NCBI GenBank assembly: GCA_016778305.1
Contig: JADHPT010000001.1
Coordinates: 200,457 to 264,456 of the forward strand
DNA length: 64,000 nucleotides
From: Candidatus Poseidonia sp.
GTDB taxonomy: Archaea; Thermoplasmatota; Poseidoniia; Poseidoniales; Poseidoniaceae
Direction: 5' to 3'
Shown: in pieces, positions 29,004 to 39,262 of the stretch
How the letters are laid out: the number at the start of each line of letters is the position of its first letter
How positions within the stretch are numbered: the first letter of the stretch is position 1
The notes under the pieces: generated by a model
What the model saw: only the letters and a program-made list of their open reading frames with translations
The model's database searches: none
What the model was told of the DNA's origin: nothing
Translations under genes and position numbers: made by a program

Positions 29004-30275
29004 ATGGCCTTTCGTGACCACCTTGCCGCTGCCACCGTAGAAAAGAGCGAAATTAGCCTTATTCATGAGATGCTTGAGCATTCTCAATCCTCCAACCATG
29101 CCATGACAGTTTTTGAAAACATCACGGAATGTCCGGGCCACAGATCAGCCGTGAACATGCTTACACGCGACCGTCTTTGTGCAGCAATCGGTATAGAGCC
29201 AGAAGCATATATTGACACGCTTGGATGGGCGATGACAAACCCAAGCACCCCCATCCTCGTAGATACGAAAGATGCCCCATGCATGGAAAATATTGCCGCA
29301 GATGTCGATTTGAATTTGATCCCGATACCTCATCACTGGCCGGCCGATCGAGGTCGCTATTCTTCAGCGAGCATCATCATCGCGCAGGACAATGGTATTC
29401 GAAATGTATCCTTCCATCGACAATTCTTACGAGATAAGAATCACCTTGTTGTCCGCCTCGTCCCCCGGCATCTTCGCACCATGGTCATGAACGCTCGCAG
29501 CGAAGGAAGAGAAGTTTCAGTAGCGGTTGTAAACGCCCCTGACCCAGTTGTATTGTTGGCTGCTGCAATGTCCTTCAGCGAGAACATCGACGAACTCACG
29601 ATTGCTGCTGCCCTTCATGAAAAACTCTACGGAACCCCCCTTCATTTGGTTGAACTTCCAAACGGCGTTCAAATCCCTGCAGATGCAGAATACGCCTGGT
29701 GGGGCCGTATCACCCTTGAAGACGATGACGAGGGACCATATGTTGACATCACGGGGACTGTTGATGATGTCCGACAAGAACCAGTTATCGAGATTGACGG
29801 GCTCACGCACAGAGACAACCCCATTTTCCACGCGCTCATTCCCGGTGAGGCTGAGCACAAGACCCTCATGGGCCTTCCCCGAGCACCAACCATCAAGGCA
29901 GCTGTTAATGAGGTTGTCAACTGTATCGACGTCCACATGACCGAAGGCGGATGTGGTTGGCTTGGAGCAGTTTTGAAAATTAAAAAGGAAAATCACGATG
30001 ATGGAATGAAAGCCATTGAAGCTGCATTTGCAGGCCATAAAAGCATGAAAATCGTCACCGTCGTTGATGAAGACATTGACATCACCGACCCTGTACGTGT
30101 TGAATGGGCCATGATGACCCGCTGGCAACCAGACAAAGACACGATTATTCTAAGCAATCAACGAGGAAGTTCATTGGACCCTTCACGTTATGAGGACGGC
30201 AAGACCTCCAAGATCGGTTTTGATGCAACCATTGACTTTGGCGTTGAGCGCGAAGGATTCATGTCCGTACAATAG
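29004..30275 (+). CDS. UbiD-family decarboxylase
   Basis: RDHLAAATVEKSEIS, HHWPADRGRYSSASIIIAQDNGIRNVSFHRQFLRDKNHLVVRLVPRHL, WAMMTRWQPDKDTIIL. Confidence 0.85.
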   Translation: MAFRDHLAAATVEKSEISLIHEMLEHSQSSNHAMTVFENITECPGHRSAVNMLTRDRLCAAIGIEPEAYIDTLGWAMTNPSTPILVDTKDAPCMENIAADVDLNLIPIPHHWPADRGRYSSASIIIAQDNGIRNVSFHRQFLRDKNHLVVRLVPRHLRTMVMNARSEGREVSVAVVNAPDPVVLLAAAMSFSENIDELTIAAALHEKLYGTPLHLVELPNGVQIPADAEYAWWGRITLEDDDEGPYVDITGTVDDVRQEPVIEIDGLTHRDNPIFHALIPGEAEHKTLMGLPRAPTIKAAVNEVVNCIDVHMTEGGCGWLGAVLKIKKENHDDGMKAIEAAFAGHKSMKIVTVVDEDIDITDPVRVEWAMMTRWQPDKDTIILSNQRGSSLDPSRYEDGKTSKIGFDATIDFGVEREGFMSVQ

Positions 30276-30285
30276 GGGTGCAATC

Positions 30286-31308
30286 ATGGTCGAAAGTCAA
30301 GACCTTTTGCAACACCCGAGGAGAAATTTAGGCAATCGATATCGTTCAACTGCTCAAAAATTCGCCAACCTCGCCAAAAAAGACCCTGCGAGGGCAAACG
30401 AAAACCTCGCGTGGGCAGAACAGAATGCACGACAGGCTATTTTACATGATTTTACCGACGAACGCAACTGGCGATGTTTAGCCGATCTCAAAGTTTTGAA
30501 TCGGGACGGAGATGGCCTCCATGCTGTGCTTGAAGATGTATTTTCTATCCTCGGTAGAGATCCTGAACATCTTGACCAATTGAGAGGAATTGATTTTCTA
30601 GCAGTGGGTCAAGAATTGCTTGAGGCTGCCTTCGCCAAAGATCCACTTGACCCTGATAATTGGTGGGCCTTGATGACCTCGGCAGAAACTGAAGATGATT
30701 CGAGCAACACGTTCACCCTCGCATCTTTTGCGGCCCGATGTCGCCGCCTCAATTTTTCAGACCAACGTGCAAACATCGTATTTGGTCGCCGTATTGAGCG
30801 CATCCGAGTTTCAGGGGATGAAGACCTTTTTATCGATCTAGCACGACAATTGCTAGCTCACAGACCTTTGAATCATGAATTGTGGATGGAAATGGGGAGA
30901 CTCCATGAACGACGCAATGAAATTGATGATGCATGGTCGTGTTACGACCACGTTCAACAGTTGCGACCTCATCTTACAGTTCGGGACCAATTTCTCGACC
31001 GTTTGAAACGAGGAATGGATGGAGAAGAACAACTGCCTTGGTCAGGTCCAAGTATCGAGCATCGTGATGCTTTTTTGAAAAATATGGAATCACTCACAGA
31101 GCGCATTTCAACCCAGCAAGATATCGACACTTCTGCTGTCACAGAGGATCATGACGCAGAACACGTTCATCCGGATGAAGTTCGCCTCAAATCACTGATA
31201 GAGCAAGACGATTATCAAGAGGCTTTCTTCCTTGCTCGCCGCTTATTGGCAAATGGAGAAGAATGGGCGCACCCGTGGTTGGACCAAATCAAACAAAAAA
31301 TGAGTTGA
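30286..31308 (+). CDS. TPR-like repeat protein
   Basis: helical repeats (LAWAEQNARQAILHDFTDERNWRCLADLKVL..., LNHELWMEMGRLHERRNEIDDAWSCYDHVQQL). Confidence 0.55.
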   Translation: MVESQDLLQHPRRNLGNRYRSTAQKFANLAKKDPARANENLAWAEQNARQAILHDFTDERNWRCLADLKVLNRDGDGLHAVLEDVFSILGRDPEHLDQLRGIDFLAVGQELLEAAFAKDPLDPDNWWALMTSAETEDDSSNTFTLASFAARCRRLNFSDQRANIVFGRRIERIRVSGDEDLFIDLARQLLAHRPLNHELWMEMGRLHERRNEIDDAWSCYDHVQQLRPHLTVRDQFLDRLKRGMDGEEQLPWSGPSIEHRDAFLKNMESLTERISTQQDIDTSAVTEDHDAEHVHPDEVRLKSLIEQDDYQEAFFLARRLLANGEEWAHPWLDQIKQKMS

Positions 31309-31312
31309 TCCT

Positions 31313-31717
31313 TTGTCCGCAAATCTACCTGTTTTTGTCTTGGGCTGGATAACGGTTGCAGGAGAAGCGCCAACCCTGATGGGAGAAGGTGGCAGAGTCC
31401 TCTTTGTTCGTCATCCCCAACGTGGTTGGGAAATCCCTGGAGGTCACCTCGAAGAAGGCGAAACTCCTGAAAATGCTCTGGCACGAGAGTTATTTGAAGA
31501 GACTGGACTCAAAGGAAGGCTTCAGCGCTGGAATACTGAATATTATCCCAAAGGATGGGTTGGCCACGTCATTGTAGATTCCACGGAACAAGAATTCTGG
31601 CAGGCGGATGATGACAAGGTCTCGCAGGTGCGATGGTGGTCAACAACGCCTCCTGTCATTCAATGGACCAAAGAGGAATTTGAAGACTTGTCCGACTGGT
31701 TCTCAAAGCCGATTTGA
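31313..31717 (+). CDS. NUDIX hydrolase
   Basis: GGHLEEGETPENALARELFEETGL Nudix box. Confidence 0.92.
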   Translation: MSANLPVFVLGWITVAGEAPTLMGEGGRVLFVRHPQRGWEIPGGHLEEGETPENALARELFEETGLKGRLQRWNTEYYPKGWVGHVIVDSTEQEFWQADDDKVSQVRWWSTTPPVIQWTKEEFEDLSDWFSKPI

Positions 31718-32782
31718 ATCGAGTACTGTTAACGTTGCCAACCGCTTTCCCCACAGCGTTGTAGTCGCTTCATCATCAGCACATGCTTGAGCTACAGCAG
31801 CCAACATGGGATCGTCAACCTCATCGGGAGAAGCCATCAGGTCAGCGAACACTTCCATTCGCCCCATACGGTGAGCAAGCGTAAGCATGGCTCGAACCGC
31901 TGGGCGATCGGGACCCGAATATCCAGGCTCAAGATGTTCGATACACCAATTGAAAACGCCGGACAGGTCATCTGGATGGACCGAAAGGGATGGACGGTCT
32001 TCGTCGACACCAACTGGGGAAGCCTCCTCAACCTGAACGTGCATGAATGTGGCATTCATATCCTGATGCTCATAACTCAGGTCCAAAAAGAGGGACCCTG
32101 CTTCAATGGCCATTTGAGACTGCCCAGCCATGATGGCGTGTTTATGCGCATTCCAAGCGTGACGTCCAGCATCAAAATCATGTCCAATAGCATGGCGTAT
32201 ACGACTTGCGCCGAGCCTTGAAATCGCCACTGTTTCATGCGCATGGCCAGCCTTGCGAGAGATGTCCCCATAGACTTGCAAAGCCATCAACGCCTCACCT
32301 TGGGCGAGATGGTAGGCGGCCTTGTTAAGCAACGATAGATCGTGGTCCCGGCTTGCTTTCGCCACAGATTTCAAGCGTGTTTCAGCCCATGTCAAATCCT
32401 GCTCGGCGCCTTCAGAATCCCCCGCTTCATAGCGAACTAAACCTCGCTCCATGCGCAATCGTCCTTCGAGAGCGAGGTCGCGAGTTTCGGGATGGGTTAC
32501 CACTTCAAGAGCGGTTTCAATTGCTTCAGAAAGATGGGTATCACCCAACCAACGACGACGAACAAGTGACATGACTGCCATCTCACCAGGTGTTAGAAAT
32601 CCTTCAATGACTTCCAAAAGTTCAGGCGCATCGAGAAAAAGAGCTGCCTCTGCCAACGTGAGCCAAGACGGCCATCCCGATTCTTCCTTCCAGTCACTGA
32701 GAACATCTGCAGACACGGGCCCCTCTTCTCGCCATTTTGAAATCAATCGGCCGGGTCCTTCGGGTGTTTCAATTACAGTCAT
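31703..32782 (-). CDS. hypothetical alpha-helical (TPR-like) protein
   Basis: long ORF in a dense co-directional run; repeat-like helices. Confidence 0.5.
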   Translation of the reverse strand: MTVIETPEGPGRLISKWREEGPVSADVLSDWKEESGWPSWLTLAEAALFLDAPELLEVIEGFLTPGEMAVMSLVRRRWLGDTHLSEAIETALEVVTHPETRDLALEGRLRMERGLVRYEAGDSEGAEQDLTWAETRLKSVAKASRDHDLSLLNKAAYHLAQGEALMALQVYGDISRKAGHAHETVAISRLGASRIRHAIGHDFDAGRHAWNAHKHAIMAGQSQMAIEAGSLFLDLSYEHQDMNATFMHVQVEEASPVGVDEDRPSLSVHPDDLSGVFNWCIEHLEPGYSGPDRPAVRAMLTLAHRMGRMEVFADLMASPDEVDDPMLAAVAQACADDEATTTLWGKRLATLTVLDSNRL

Positions 32783-32786
32783 CGGT

Positions 32787-33779
32787 TCACTTCCCTCGTT
32801 CAATTCGAGCAACAGCATCTATGAATGCGGATTCAGCTGCTACCGGATCGGCTTGACCAGACCATCCTGCGGCTCCATCATGCCCCCCACCCTTGCCGCC
32901 GAGCGATTCAGAAAGACCTTCCATGATACTTCCAAGATGCAAGCCAGCGAGAACACTGGACCTCGATGCACGAACGGTGAGACGAGTTTCTCCGTGTCGA
33001 TGACGGGTAACGACAACGGCATCAGCCCCAATACCCGACAGCAATGAGGCGACTCTCCCTTCGAGCGTACCTGCGGTCGAACGCAATACACGCCATGGGC
33101 CAGCTTCAGTAAGTTCAGTACGTTGCAACCCTCTCAACATAGCACCTTGGTCACTGGGGGATGGTCGTTCATCTTCCATTGATTCAATGAAGGACTGGTA
33201 GTCAATGCCCCCGTTTTCAAGAAGCGATGCTGCGATTTCAAACGAACCTGCATTGGCATGTCGGAATCGCCCGGTATCTGTGACTAATCCTGCGAGGAGG
33301 AACTCACATACTGGACCTGTCATTTGCTTATTTGCGTGGTTGAGCATGTACCTGGCAACCATTTCGGTTGTTGAACGTACATCCCACTTCAATGAGAAAT
33401 CGCCTTCCTGTAACTTCCAATCATCGGTTGCATGGTGGTCGAGGATACATTTGGGTACGTTGGGCAAGTCAAGACCTGTTTGGTCGGCTGCTGCTGCATC
33501 AACGATAACTAGTGCACTGATGCTGGATGGCCATTGTTCTCTGCCCGACTTCAACAGGCGAAAAGGAGCGTGGTGAGACTCAACAAGACGTCGCGCAACG
33601 CGACCGAGATGGACGCCACATGCCATGAAGTTGGGATGGATGGATGAAAGTGCGATTGCTGAACCAACGGTATCCATATCACCATTTTTCCCAGTAATGA
33701 CCGCAACGGGTCCACGGGCGGTTGCCTCACATAGCCAATGATGCAACGATTCTAAATCGTCGTTATGCAGTTGTTTCAT
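32787..33779 (-). CDS. DHH/DHHA1 family phosphoesterase
   Basis: VITGKNGDMDTVGSAIAL, ALVIVDAAAADQ, CILDHHATD, GGKGGGHDGAAGW. Confidence 0.88.
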   Translation of the reverse strand: MKQLHNDDLESLHHWLCEATARGPVAVITGKNGDMDTVGSAIALSSIHPNFMACGVHLGRVARRLVESHHAPFRLLKSGREQWPSSISALVIVDAAAADQTGLDLPNVPKCILDHHATDDWKLQEGDFSLKWDVRSTTEMVARYMLNHANKQMTGPVCEFLLAGLVTDTGRFRHANAGSFEIAASLLENGGIDYQSFIESMEDERPSPSDQGAMLRGLQRTELTEAGPWRVLRSTAGTLEGRVASLLSGIGADAVVVTRHRHGETRLTVRASRSSVLAGLHLGSIMEGLSESLGGKGGGHDGAAGWSGQADPVAAESAFIDAVARIERGK

Positions 33780-34105
33780 TCCTGTGCACCCTGAAGTGAA
33801 GATTTGAGCTCGTCATAGGTTTGGACCAATTGCTTTTCACGTTCAGCGAAACGCTCGAGATGAACACGCAGTGCTGCAAGTGTTTCGGTCAGTTCAACAA
33901 CGAGTGCATCACGGTCACTTACCTCGATCAGTACACCGCCAAGTTGACGATGAAGTGAGAGGTCAGCTGGCTGATTTTTTACAGCCTCAACCGTCCCCTC
34001 AAGTTCTTGGACTTGAGCACGAACGCTGCTCACTTGTTGGCGCGCGGCCTGCACTTCAGCAACGACCATTTGGAGTTGTTCGAGATGTTCCATTTGCTCA
34101 CTCAA
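33776..34105 (-). CDS. prefoldin beta subunit-like
   Basis: coiled-coil/beta pattern, position between Pcc1 and DHH gene as in archaeal exosome superoperons. Confidence 0.7.
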   Translation of the reverse strand: MSEQMEHLEQLQMVVAEVQAARQQVSSVRAQVQELEGTVEAVKNQPADLSLHRQLGGVLIEVSDRDALVVELTETLAALRVHLERFAEREKQLVQTYDELKSSLQGAQE

Positions 34106-34126
34106 TTGAAGCGGTGAGGTTGTGGT

Positions 34127-34360
34127 TCAAGAATGCTTGCCGAATACTTTCAGGACGGAATCTGTGGCGATCAAACCGCGCATGCGTGTATTCCACATGG
34201 CTCTCATGTCTTTGGCATGTATTTCTTCAAGGTTAATTTGAAACTGATTATCTCCGGTCCAATGCGTTTCACAATCGGTGGCTAAGCATGCTGCGAGCGC
34301 CTTGGTATCGGTTTCGATCTCCGAGGAAATCTCCAAGGAAAGGCGCCACATGTGCGTCAC
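34127..34360 (-). CDS. KEOPS subunit Pcc1-like
   Basis: WRLSLEISSEIETDTKALAACLATD...FQINLEEIHAKDMRAMWNTRMRGLIATDSVLKVF; conserved context. Confidence 0.65.
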   Translation of the reverse strand: MTHMWRLSLEISSEIETDTKALAACLATDCETHWTGDNQFQINLEEIHAKDMRAMWNTRMRGLIATDSVLKVFGKHS

Positions 34361-34372
34361 ACTGGTGTCGAT

Positions 34373-34735
34373 TCACTCTTCTTCGCTAGAAGTTCGTGCA
34401 TCAGCCAATTCCCGTTCGTAATTCATGGCAGCTTGCTGTGCAATGAATGCCATGTCAGCGGTGGTTGCTCCATCAACTGAACGACGTAGAATTCGATTGT
34501 TTGCGTCTGAGGCACGGGTGAAGGGTTCCCAAGCGCCGCCAGCGAATGTGTGATCACATTTCTTACAGGTCCAAATGCCAACGGATTGGCGTTCGACCTT
34601 TTGATATTGACACACGGGGCATGTGTACTTGCGGGAGCGCTTGGCCATAGCCGAGCCTGCATTGCGTCGTACTGACACACCGTAGCGTGCACCGAATCGT
34701 GCTGTTGCACCTGCTTTCTGGGTTCGCTTTGCCAA
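34373..34735 (-). CDS. rpl37ae: 50S ribosomal protein L37Ae
   Basis: GATARFGARYGVSVRRNAGSAMAKRSRKYTCPVCQYQKVERQSVGIWTCKKCDHTFAGGAW. Confidence 0.93.
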   Translation of the reverse strand: MAKRTQKAGATARFGARYGVSVRRNAGSAMAKRSRKYTCPVCQYQKVERQSVGIWTCKKCDHTFAGGAWEPFTRASDANNRILRRSVDGATTADMAFIAQQAAMNYERELADARTSSEEE

Positions 34736-35524
34736 TCAGTTCTCCTCCTCTTTTGCAACGATCTTTCGTAGTTCAACACAGCGCGTTTGTGCCACTTCGA
34801 ATATCTCGGCAAACTCGGCGGGGGTGAACACTCCTCTTAGTCCCTTCTGTAGAGAGTGGAGATGTCCTTCATCACCAAGTGTAATGTGAATGCGCTCGTC
34901 ACCACCGAGTTCTTCCTGCTCTGAAGCATCGAGAACAAAGCGGCCTCCAACCCTGGTAAAAGATGCCATGATTGGCGTTCCCTTGATCTGGAGTTTGTGA
35001 TCGTCACCGACATCAAAACGCTCAGCGGGAACGATTGCAGTACGCAAAGCAGCAATAGCGGCGAGCCCGCATGCATCGAAGATGTTGCCACGGTCTGAAA
35101 GAACGTGAATGTCAATCATGACACCCCAAACCTTCTCGCCAGGAACAATGCAGAGGCTTTCCATGTCAATGCAGCCTGATTCACGGATTCCACGGTCGAC
35201 AACACGGCCCAGTTCAATGGATTGAGGAGAAGGAGGGCCCGGTTCATACTTCCGACCTGCAACAGGACGAAGTTCAGCTCCGCACATGAGAGAGCCTTGA
35301 GTTGGGCGGTCTGGCCACGGTGTGCGCAATTCAAATTTGACACCAGCGTAGACAACAGTTCCGCCCATGACGACCTTTGCAGATCCTTCGGCATTGTAGA
35401 GACAGTTGGTTTCAAGCGTGAATTCACGACCTTCCCAACGACCACGTCCATCAAGGCGTGCATCGTCTTCAGCAAGACGAGCGAGTTCTTGGCGCAAAAG
35501 CGTAGGGACGAGTTCGACCATCAA
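34736..35524 (-). CDS. rrp42: exosome complex protein Rrp42
   Basis: RNase PH fold; LDGRGRWEGREFTLETNCLYNAEGSAKVVMGGTVVYAGVKFEL; neighbours Rrp41. Confidence 0.93.
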   Translation of the reverse strand: MMVELVPTLLRQELARLAEDDARLDGRGRWEGREFTLETNCLYNAEGSAKVVMGGTVVYAGVKFELRTPWPDRPTQGSLMCGAELRPVAGRKYEPGPPSPQSIELGRVVDRGIRESGCIDMESLCIVPGEKVWGVMIDIHVLSDRGNIFDACGLAAIAALRTAIVPAERFDVGDDHKLQIKGTPIMASFTRVGGRFVLDASEQEELGGDERIHITLGDEGHLHSLQKGLRGVFTPAEFAEIFEVAQTRCVELRKIVAKEEEN

Positions 35525-36252
35525 GCCTCACCTCCGTCATAGCGTCGGCGAAGAGCATCGACCATGATTTCATGGATTTCCTTAGCCGCTTTGAAATTGT
35601 ATTCCATTGCGAGGTTGTATTCCTCAAGAGAAAGGTCGCCATCCATCTGTAGGAACGCGATTTCGCCAGTGTTGGGCAGAATACCAACGGGTAGGTCGGC
35701 CTGCCCGTAGTTGTCTTCAGCCTTGTCAAGGTCGAGAACGACTGTGTCCTCGATTTTTCCAGAGGCTACACCAACGATCATGTCACGCATGGGGATGCCA
35801 GCGTCCGCAAGAGCAACCGATGCAGCAGTAATTCCGACACAACGAGTACCGGCTTCGGCAGCAAGGATTTCAATTTCCACACGAATCTTGGAGCGGGGGT
35901 AGCGTTCTACGAGAACAACTGATTCCAATGCCTCGGCAGTCACCTTTGAAATTTCACGAGAGCGACGGTTGAATCCAGGACGGATTCTGTCGGAGGTTGA
36001 GAAAGGTGCCATGTTGTATCGAACGTCGATAACCGCTCGGTCTTGGCGTTGAATCTTACGTGGGTGTGCTTCCATCGGACCGTACACGGCAGCGACTGCA
36101 ACGTTCAGCCCGTGAGTTACCATGGCTGATCCTTCTGCAGCAGGCAAAATACCTGCCTCAATTGTCACTGGACGTATTTCATCCAATTTGCGACCGTCAA
36201 GTCGACTTCCGTCGTCGTTTAGTAATTGTACATCTCCATATCCACCCATCAA
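35521..36252 (-). CDS. rrp41: exosome complex exonuclease Rrp41
   Basis: DGRKLDEIRPVTIEAGILPAAEGSAMVTHGLNVAVAAVYGPMEAHPR, RSREISKVTAEALESVV; ATGA overlaps. Confidence 0.95.
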   Translation of the reverse strand: MMGGYGDVQLLNDDGSRLDGRKLDEIRPVTIEAGILPAAEGSAMVTHGLNVAVAAVYGPMEAHPRKIQRQDRAVIDVRYNMAPFSTSDRIRPGFNRRSREISKVTAEALESVVLVERYPRSKIRVEIEILAAEAGTRCVGITAASVALADAGIPMRDMIVGVASGKIEDTVVLDLDKAEDNYGQADLPVGILPNTGEIAFLQMDGDLSLEEYNLAMEYNFKAAKEIHEIMVDALRRRYDGGEA

Positions 36253-36938
36253 GCATCACCTTTTGTTGTCTGTTCCATTTCTGAAAGAATTGTTTCGAAT
36301 GCTTTGCTGTGGCCATATTCAGCGACCATTTGCAGGGCCATTCGAGCCCAAGCGATGCCGTCTGCATCACCATCGATCCAAACACGGCCGTTTTCTCCGA
36401 CCATAATTCGGCAATCACATGCCTCTCGCATGCGTTGTAAGAGTGCGTTATTGTCCCCGCGTACCCGATCGATGTGTTGTACGGGGATGCTCTCGACCGT
36501 TCCTTGGTTCAAGCGTCGTAGACCGACACCTTTCATCGTCAACACGACGTTGTGGCATTCGTCCACTTCTTGGACACGAGCCAAAACAACATTGCCAACA
36601 TCCATGTGTTGGCGTGCTGCTCCAAACTCAACTTTCCACGGAGCGAGGGACATAGGGAGGAGGCCTTGGAAGGCACCGTTGATATTCATGAACCATAGGT
36701 TGTTACGAACTTCAGCCACAGTAGCGACAACAAGGTCTCCCGAGCGTGGCATGTATGCGGCATTGATTGGGTCAATGGATACGGTATTGTTTTGTTCTCG
36801 CAACCAACCTAGTTGGGTTGCAATCATTGATTCTTCAGCGGTAACAATTCCGCTTCCTGCTCGCTTCCCGGCGGATGGTCCGATGACCATACCCGGGGTC
36901 ACGAGGCGCTGCTCGGCGCCGGTCTGACCTTGGGACAT
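36249..36938 (-). CDS. rrp4: exosome RNA-binding protein Rrp4
   Basis: S1/KH pattern: YMPRSGDLVVATVAEVRNNLWFMNINGAFQGLLPMS, IMVGENGRVWIDGDADG; start preceded by ggagag. Confidence 0.9.
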   Translation of the reverse strand: MSQGQTGAEQRLVTPGMVIGPSAGKRAGSGIVTAEESMIATQLGWLREQNNTVSIDPINAAYMPRSGDLVVATVAEVRNNLWFMNINGAFQGLLPMSLAPWKVEFGAARQHMDVGNVVLARVQEVDECHNVVLTMKGVGLRRLNQGTVESIPVQHIDRVRGDNNALLQRMREACDCRIMVGENGRVWIDGDADGIAWARMALQMVAEYGHSKAFETILSEMEQTTKGDA

Positions 36939-37002
36939 TCTTTTCTCTCCAAACCCGCCGAGCCGCCGACCCATGATAAAGGCCACCCTAAGGGGCACAC
37001 GT

Positions 37003-37695
37003 TCAACTGTTGAGTTCTTTGACTTCAGCATCTGAACTACGACGCATCACTTGACCAATCAATTCAGCCTTCATCCCAGCAGGGCATTCGATGACACAAG
37101 CCCAGGACCCGTCTTCAAGCCAGCCTTCTTTTTGTTGATAGGCGAGGAGCTCTCGGTGAACGCTACCGTATGCAGAGCCGGGCACTTTGAAGGCAAGACG
37201 AACGGTTTCGAAAGAGAGCGGAATCAAGGGCTTCAATTTAGCAATCGCATCCTTCACCTGCTCCTCGAGCCGTTTGAATGGATCTACCGAATAACGTGAT
37301 TCATCCAATGCTAATTCCAACCGAGTCTTCGGGTGCGGCGATTTGGTTTTCGGGTCAACTGCTTGGGAGTGAATGTGGTGGATGATTTTCTGACGCATTT
37401 GCTCCACCATATGCTTGCGTTGAGCCGTTGTAAGTTGTATGGACCCCTTTGCGAGGATGGTTTGAGTGATGACGGTGATGTCTTGTGTACCAAAGACACG
37501 CTCAATGGCATCCTCAGTGGGGCGTTCACCGTCCCGTGCATCGTGAAATACTTCGTCAATAGCGAGAAAATCATCAATTTCTACCGATGTAGAATCTTCC
37601 TTGAACGCCTCAACGAGGGCTGGATCGACGAGGACTTCGTAGCGTTTGCCACCTTTCTCAAGTCGTGCAAGAACTGAATCGTCTAAACTAACCAT
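37003..37695 (-). CDS. SBDS family ribosome maturation protein
   Basis: LARLEKGGKRYEVLVDPALVEAFKEDSTSVEIDDFLAIDEVFHDARDGERPTEDAIERVFGTQDI. Confidence 0.93.
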   Translation of the reverse strand: MVSLDDSVLARLEKGGKRYEVLVDPALVEAFKEDSTSVEIDDFLAIDEVFHDARDGERPTEDAIERVFGTQDITVITQTILAKGSIQLTTAQRKHMVEQMRQKIIHHIHSQAVDPKTKSPHPKTRLELALDESRYSVDPFKRLEEQVKDAIAKLKPLIPLSFETVRLAFKVPGSAYGSVHRELLAYQQKEGWLEDGSWACVIECPAGMKAELIGQVMRRSSDAEVKELNS

Positions 37696-37742
37696 GGAAC
37701 CCCTCACTGTGACATGAGAGGTAGCGTGTATGAACCTAACCC

Positions 37743-38465
37743 TCAGTCTTCAAGGGGCTTGAGGCGGTCAATTTGCTTGTTGACTTCGCCCCGGTCGAGA
37801 ACACGGTATCCGTTTGAATCAACAACAGTGACTTCAACTGCGTCACGGTTCAATTCAGCATCGTTGGCTGAACGAAGCGCCTCGAGGCCAAGTTTCATGG
37901 CTGCATTGAGCGTCATGTTTTCCTTCCAGTTATCTTCAAAGAATTCGATAACTGTATTGCGTCCACTGCCGATAGCACCGGCATGGTAGGATTGGTATGC
38001 GCCTGACGGGTCGGTTTCGTAGAGGTGAATACCGTTGTCATCAACGCCACCAATAAGCAAGGCTGTTCCGAAGGGTCGTGAACCACCGTACTGGGTGAAG
38101 GATTGCTTGAAATCGCACATTTTCTTGACCAGGACATCGACAGGAACCGTAGCACCGTAGGTAATACGGTTTACCTGTGCTTCGACACGAGCACGGGCGA
38201 CAAGTTGACGCGCATCAGCAACAAGGCCAGATGTGGCAATTCCTACATGATCGTCAACCTTGAACATTTTTTCAATGGATTCCGGGATGATCAAACGACT
38301 GATGATGCGCTTGTCACAAACAAGAACAACTCCATCCTTGAATTTCAAACCGGCTGTAGTGGTGCCCCGCTTGACTGATTCGCGTGCATATTCCACCTGG
38401 AACAATCGTCCATCTGGGCTAAATGTTGTAATTCCGTGGTCGTATCCTCTTCCGCTTGGTTGCAT
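37743..38465 (-). CDS. psmA: proteasome alpha subunit
   Basis: GRGYDHGITTFSPDGRLFQVEYARESVKRGTTTAGLKFKDGVVL. Confidence 0.97.
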   Translation of the reverse strand: MQPSGRGYDHGITTFSPDGRLFQVEYARESVKRGTTTAGLKFKDGVVLVCDKRIISRLIIPESIEKMFKVDDHVGIATSGLVADARQLVARARVEAQVNRITYGATVPVDVLVKKMCDFKQSFTQYGGSRPFGTALLIGGVDDNGIHLYETDPSGAYQSYHAGAIGSGRNTVIEFFEDNWKENMTLNAAMKLGLEALRSANDAELNRDAVEVTVVDSNGYRVLDRGEVNKQIDRLKPLED

Positions 38466-38608
38466 TGTATAACCTCATTTCCTTCGTTCGGGTGACACTT
38501 TATGAGCATGAGGGTCAATCGGGATGATGCCCTCCCCAACACACGAAACTCCCCGTCTCGTATGAACCCTTTCTTGACAACACGGTCTTGAAGGAGGAAT
38601 GACCAGGG

Positions 38609-39262
38609 GTGAACATGCGAGTTGCAGTACTCTCCTCAGGGGGAAAAGATTCAGCTGCAGCATGGTGGTGGGCCCAATGCCGAGGCTGGACTGTAGTCGC
38701 ACTTGTTACCGTCCGGATAGAAGGTGACGATTCACCAATGTTCCAGATACCAAGTACGCATGTCGTTGAACAACAAGCCGAACTCGCAGAGATTCCTTGG
38801 ATTTCTGTTTCAACATCAGGAGAAACGCCCCAGGACGTTGACGATTTAGCAAAAGCACTCGCCTCTTTAGACGTCGATGGTTTCGTTTCAGGCGCCTTGC
38901 GTTCCGATTATCAAAAATCAAGGTTAGAACGAATGGCTGAATCCTTGAACCTCATCAGTTGGACCCCTCTATGGCATCAAAACGGCTACTCGCACCTGCG
39001 AGACATGGTGCAACATGGATTCAAAATCATGCTCACTGGAATCAGCGCAGAAGGTTTGGATGAGAAGTGGCTCGGCCACACACTCACGGTTGACTCCGTA
39101 GAAGAACTCAATCGGCTCGCTCAGCGGTACAGGTTTAACGTAGAAGGTGAAGGTGGAGAATACGAAACGCTTGTTCTATCGGGGCCTCACCATGATGGGG
39201 AGATCGTCGTCGAGGCAACTTCTCACTGGGACGGTGTGCGTGGAATGTTAACCATTCATTGA
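38609..39262 (+). CDS. Dph6-like ATP-pyrophosphatase (diphthine-ammonia ligase family)
   Basis: MRVAVLSSGGKDSAAAWWWAQ PP-loop; DGFVSGALRSDYQKSRLERM; GGEYETLVLSGP. Confidence 0.88.
   Translation: MNMRVAVLSSGGKDSAAAWWWAQCRGWTVVALVTVRIEGDDSPMFQIPSTHVVEQQAELAEIPWISVSTSGETPQDVDDLAKALASLDVDGFVSGALRSDYQKSRLERMAESLNLISWTPLWHQNGYSHLRDMVQHGFKIMLTGISAEGLDEKWLGHTLTVDSVEELNRLAQRYRFNVEGEGGEYETLVLSGPHHDGEIVVEATSHWDGVRGMLTIH

Noticed and set aside
29517-30128. 203-aa minus-strand ORF
   Set aside because: Antisense to the UbiD-family gene, which has clear family motifs.
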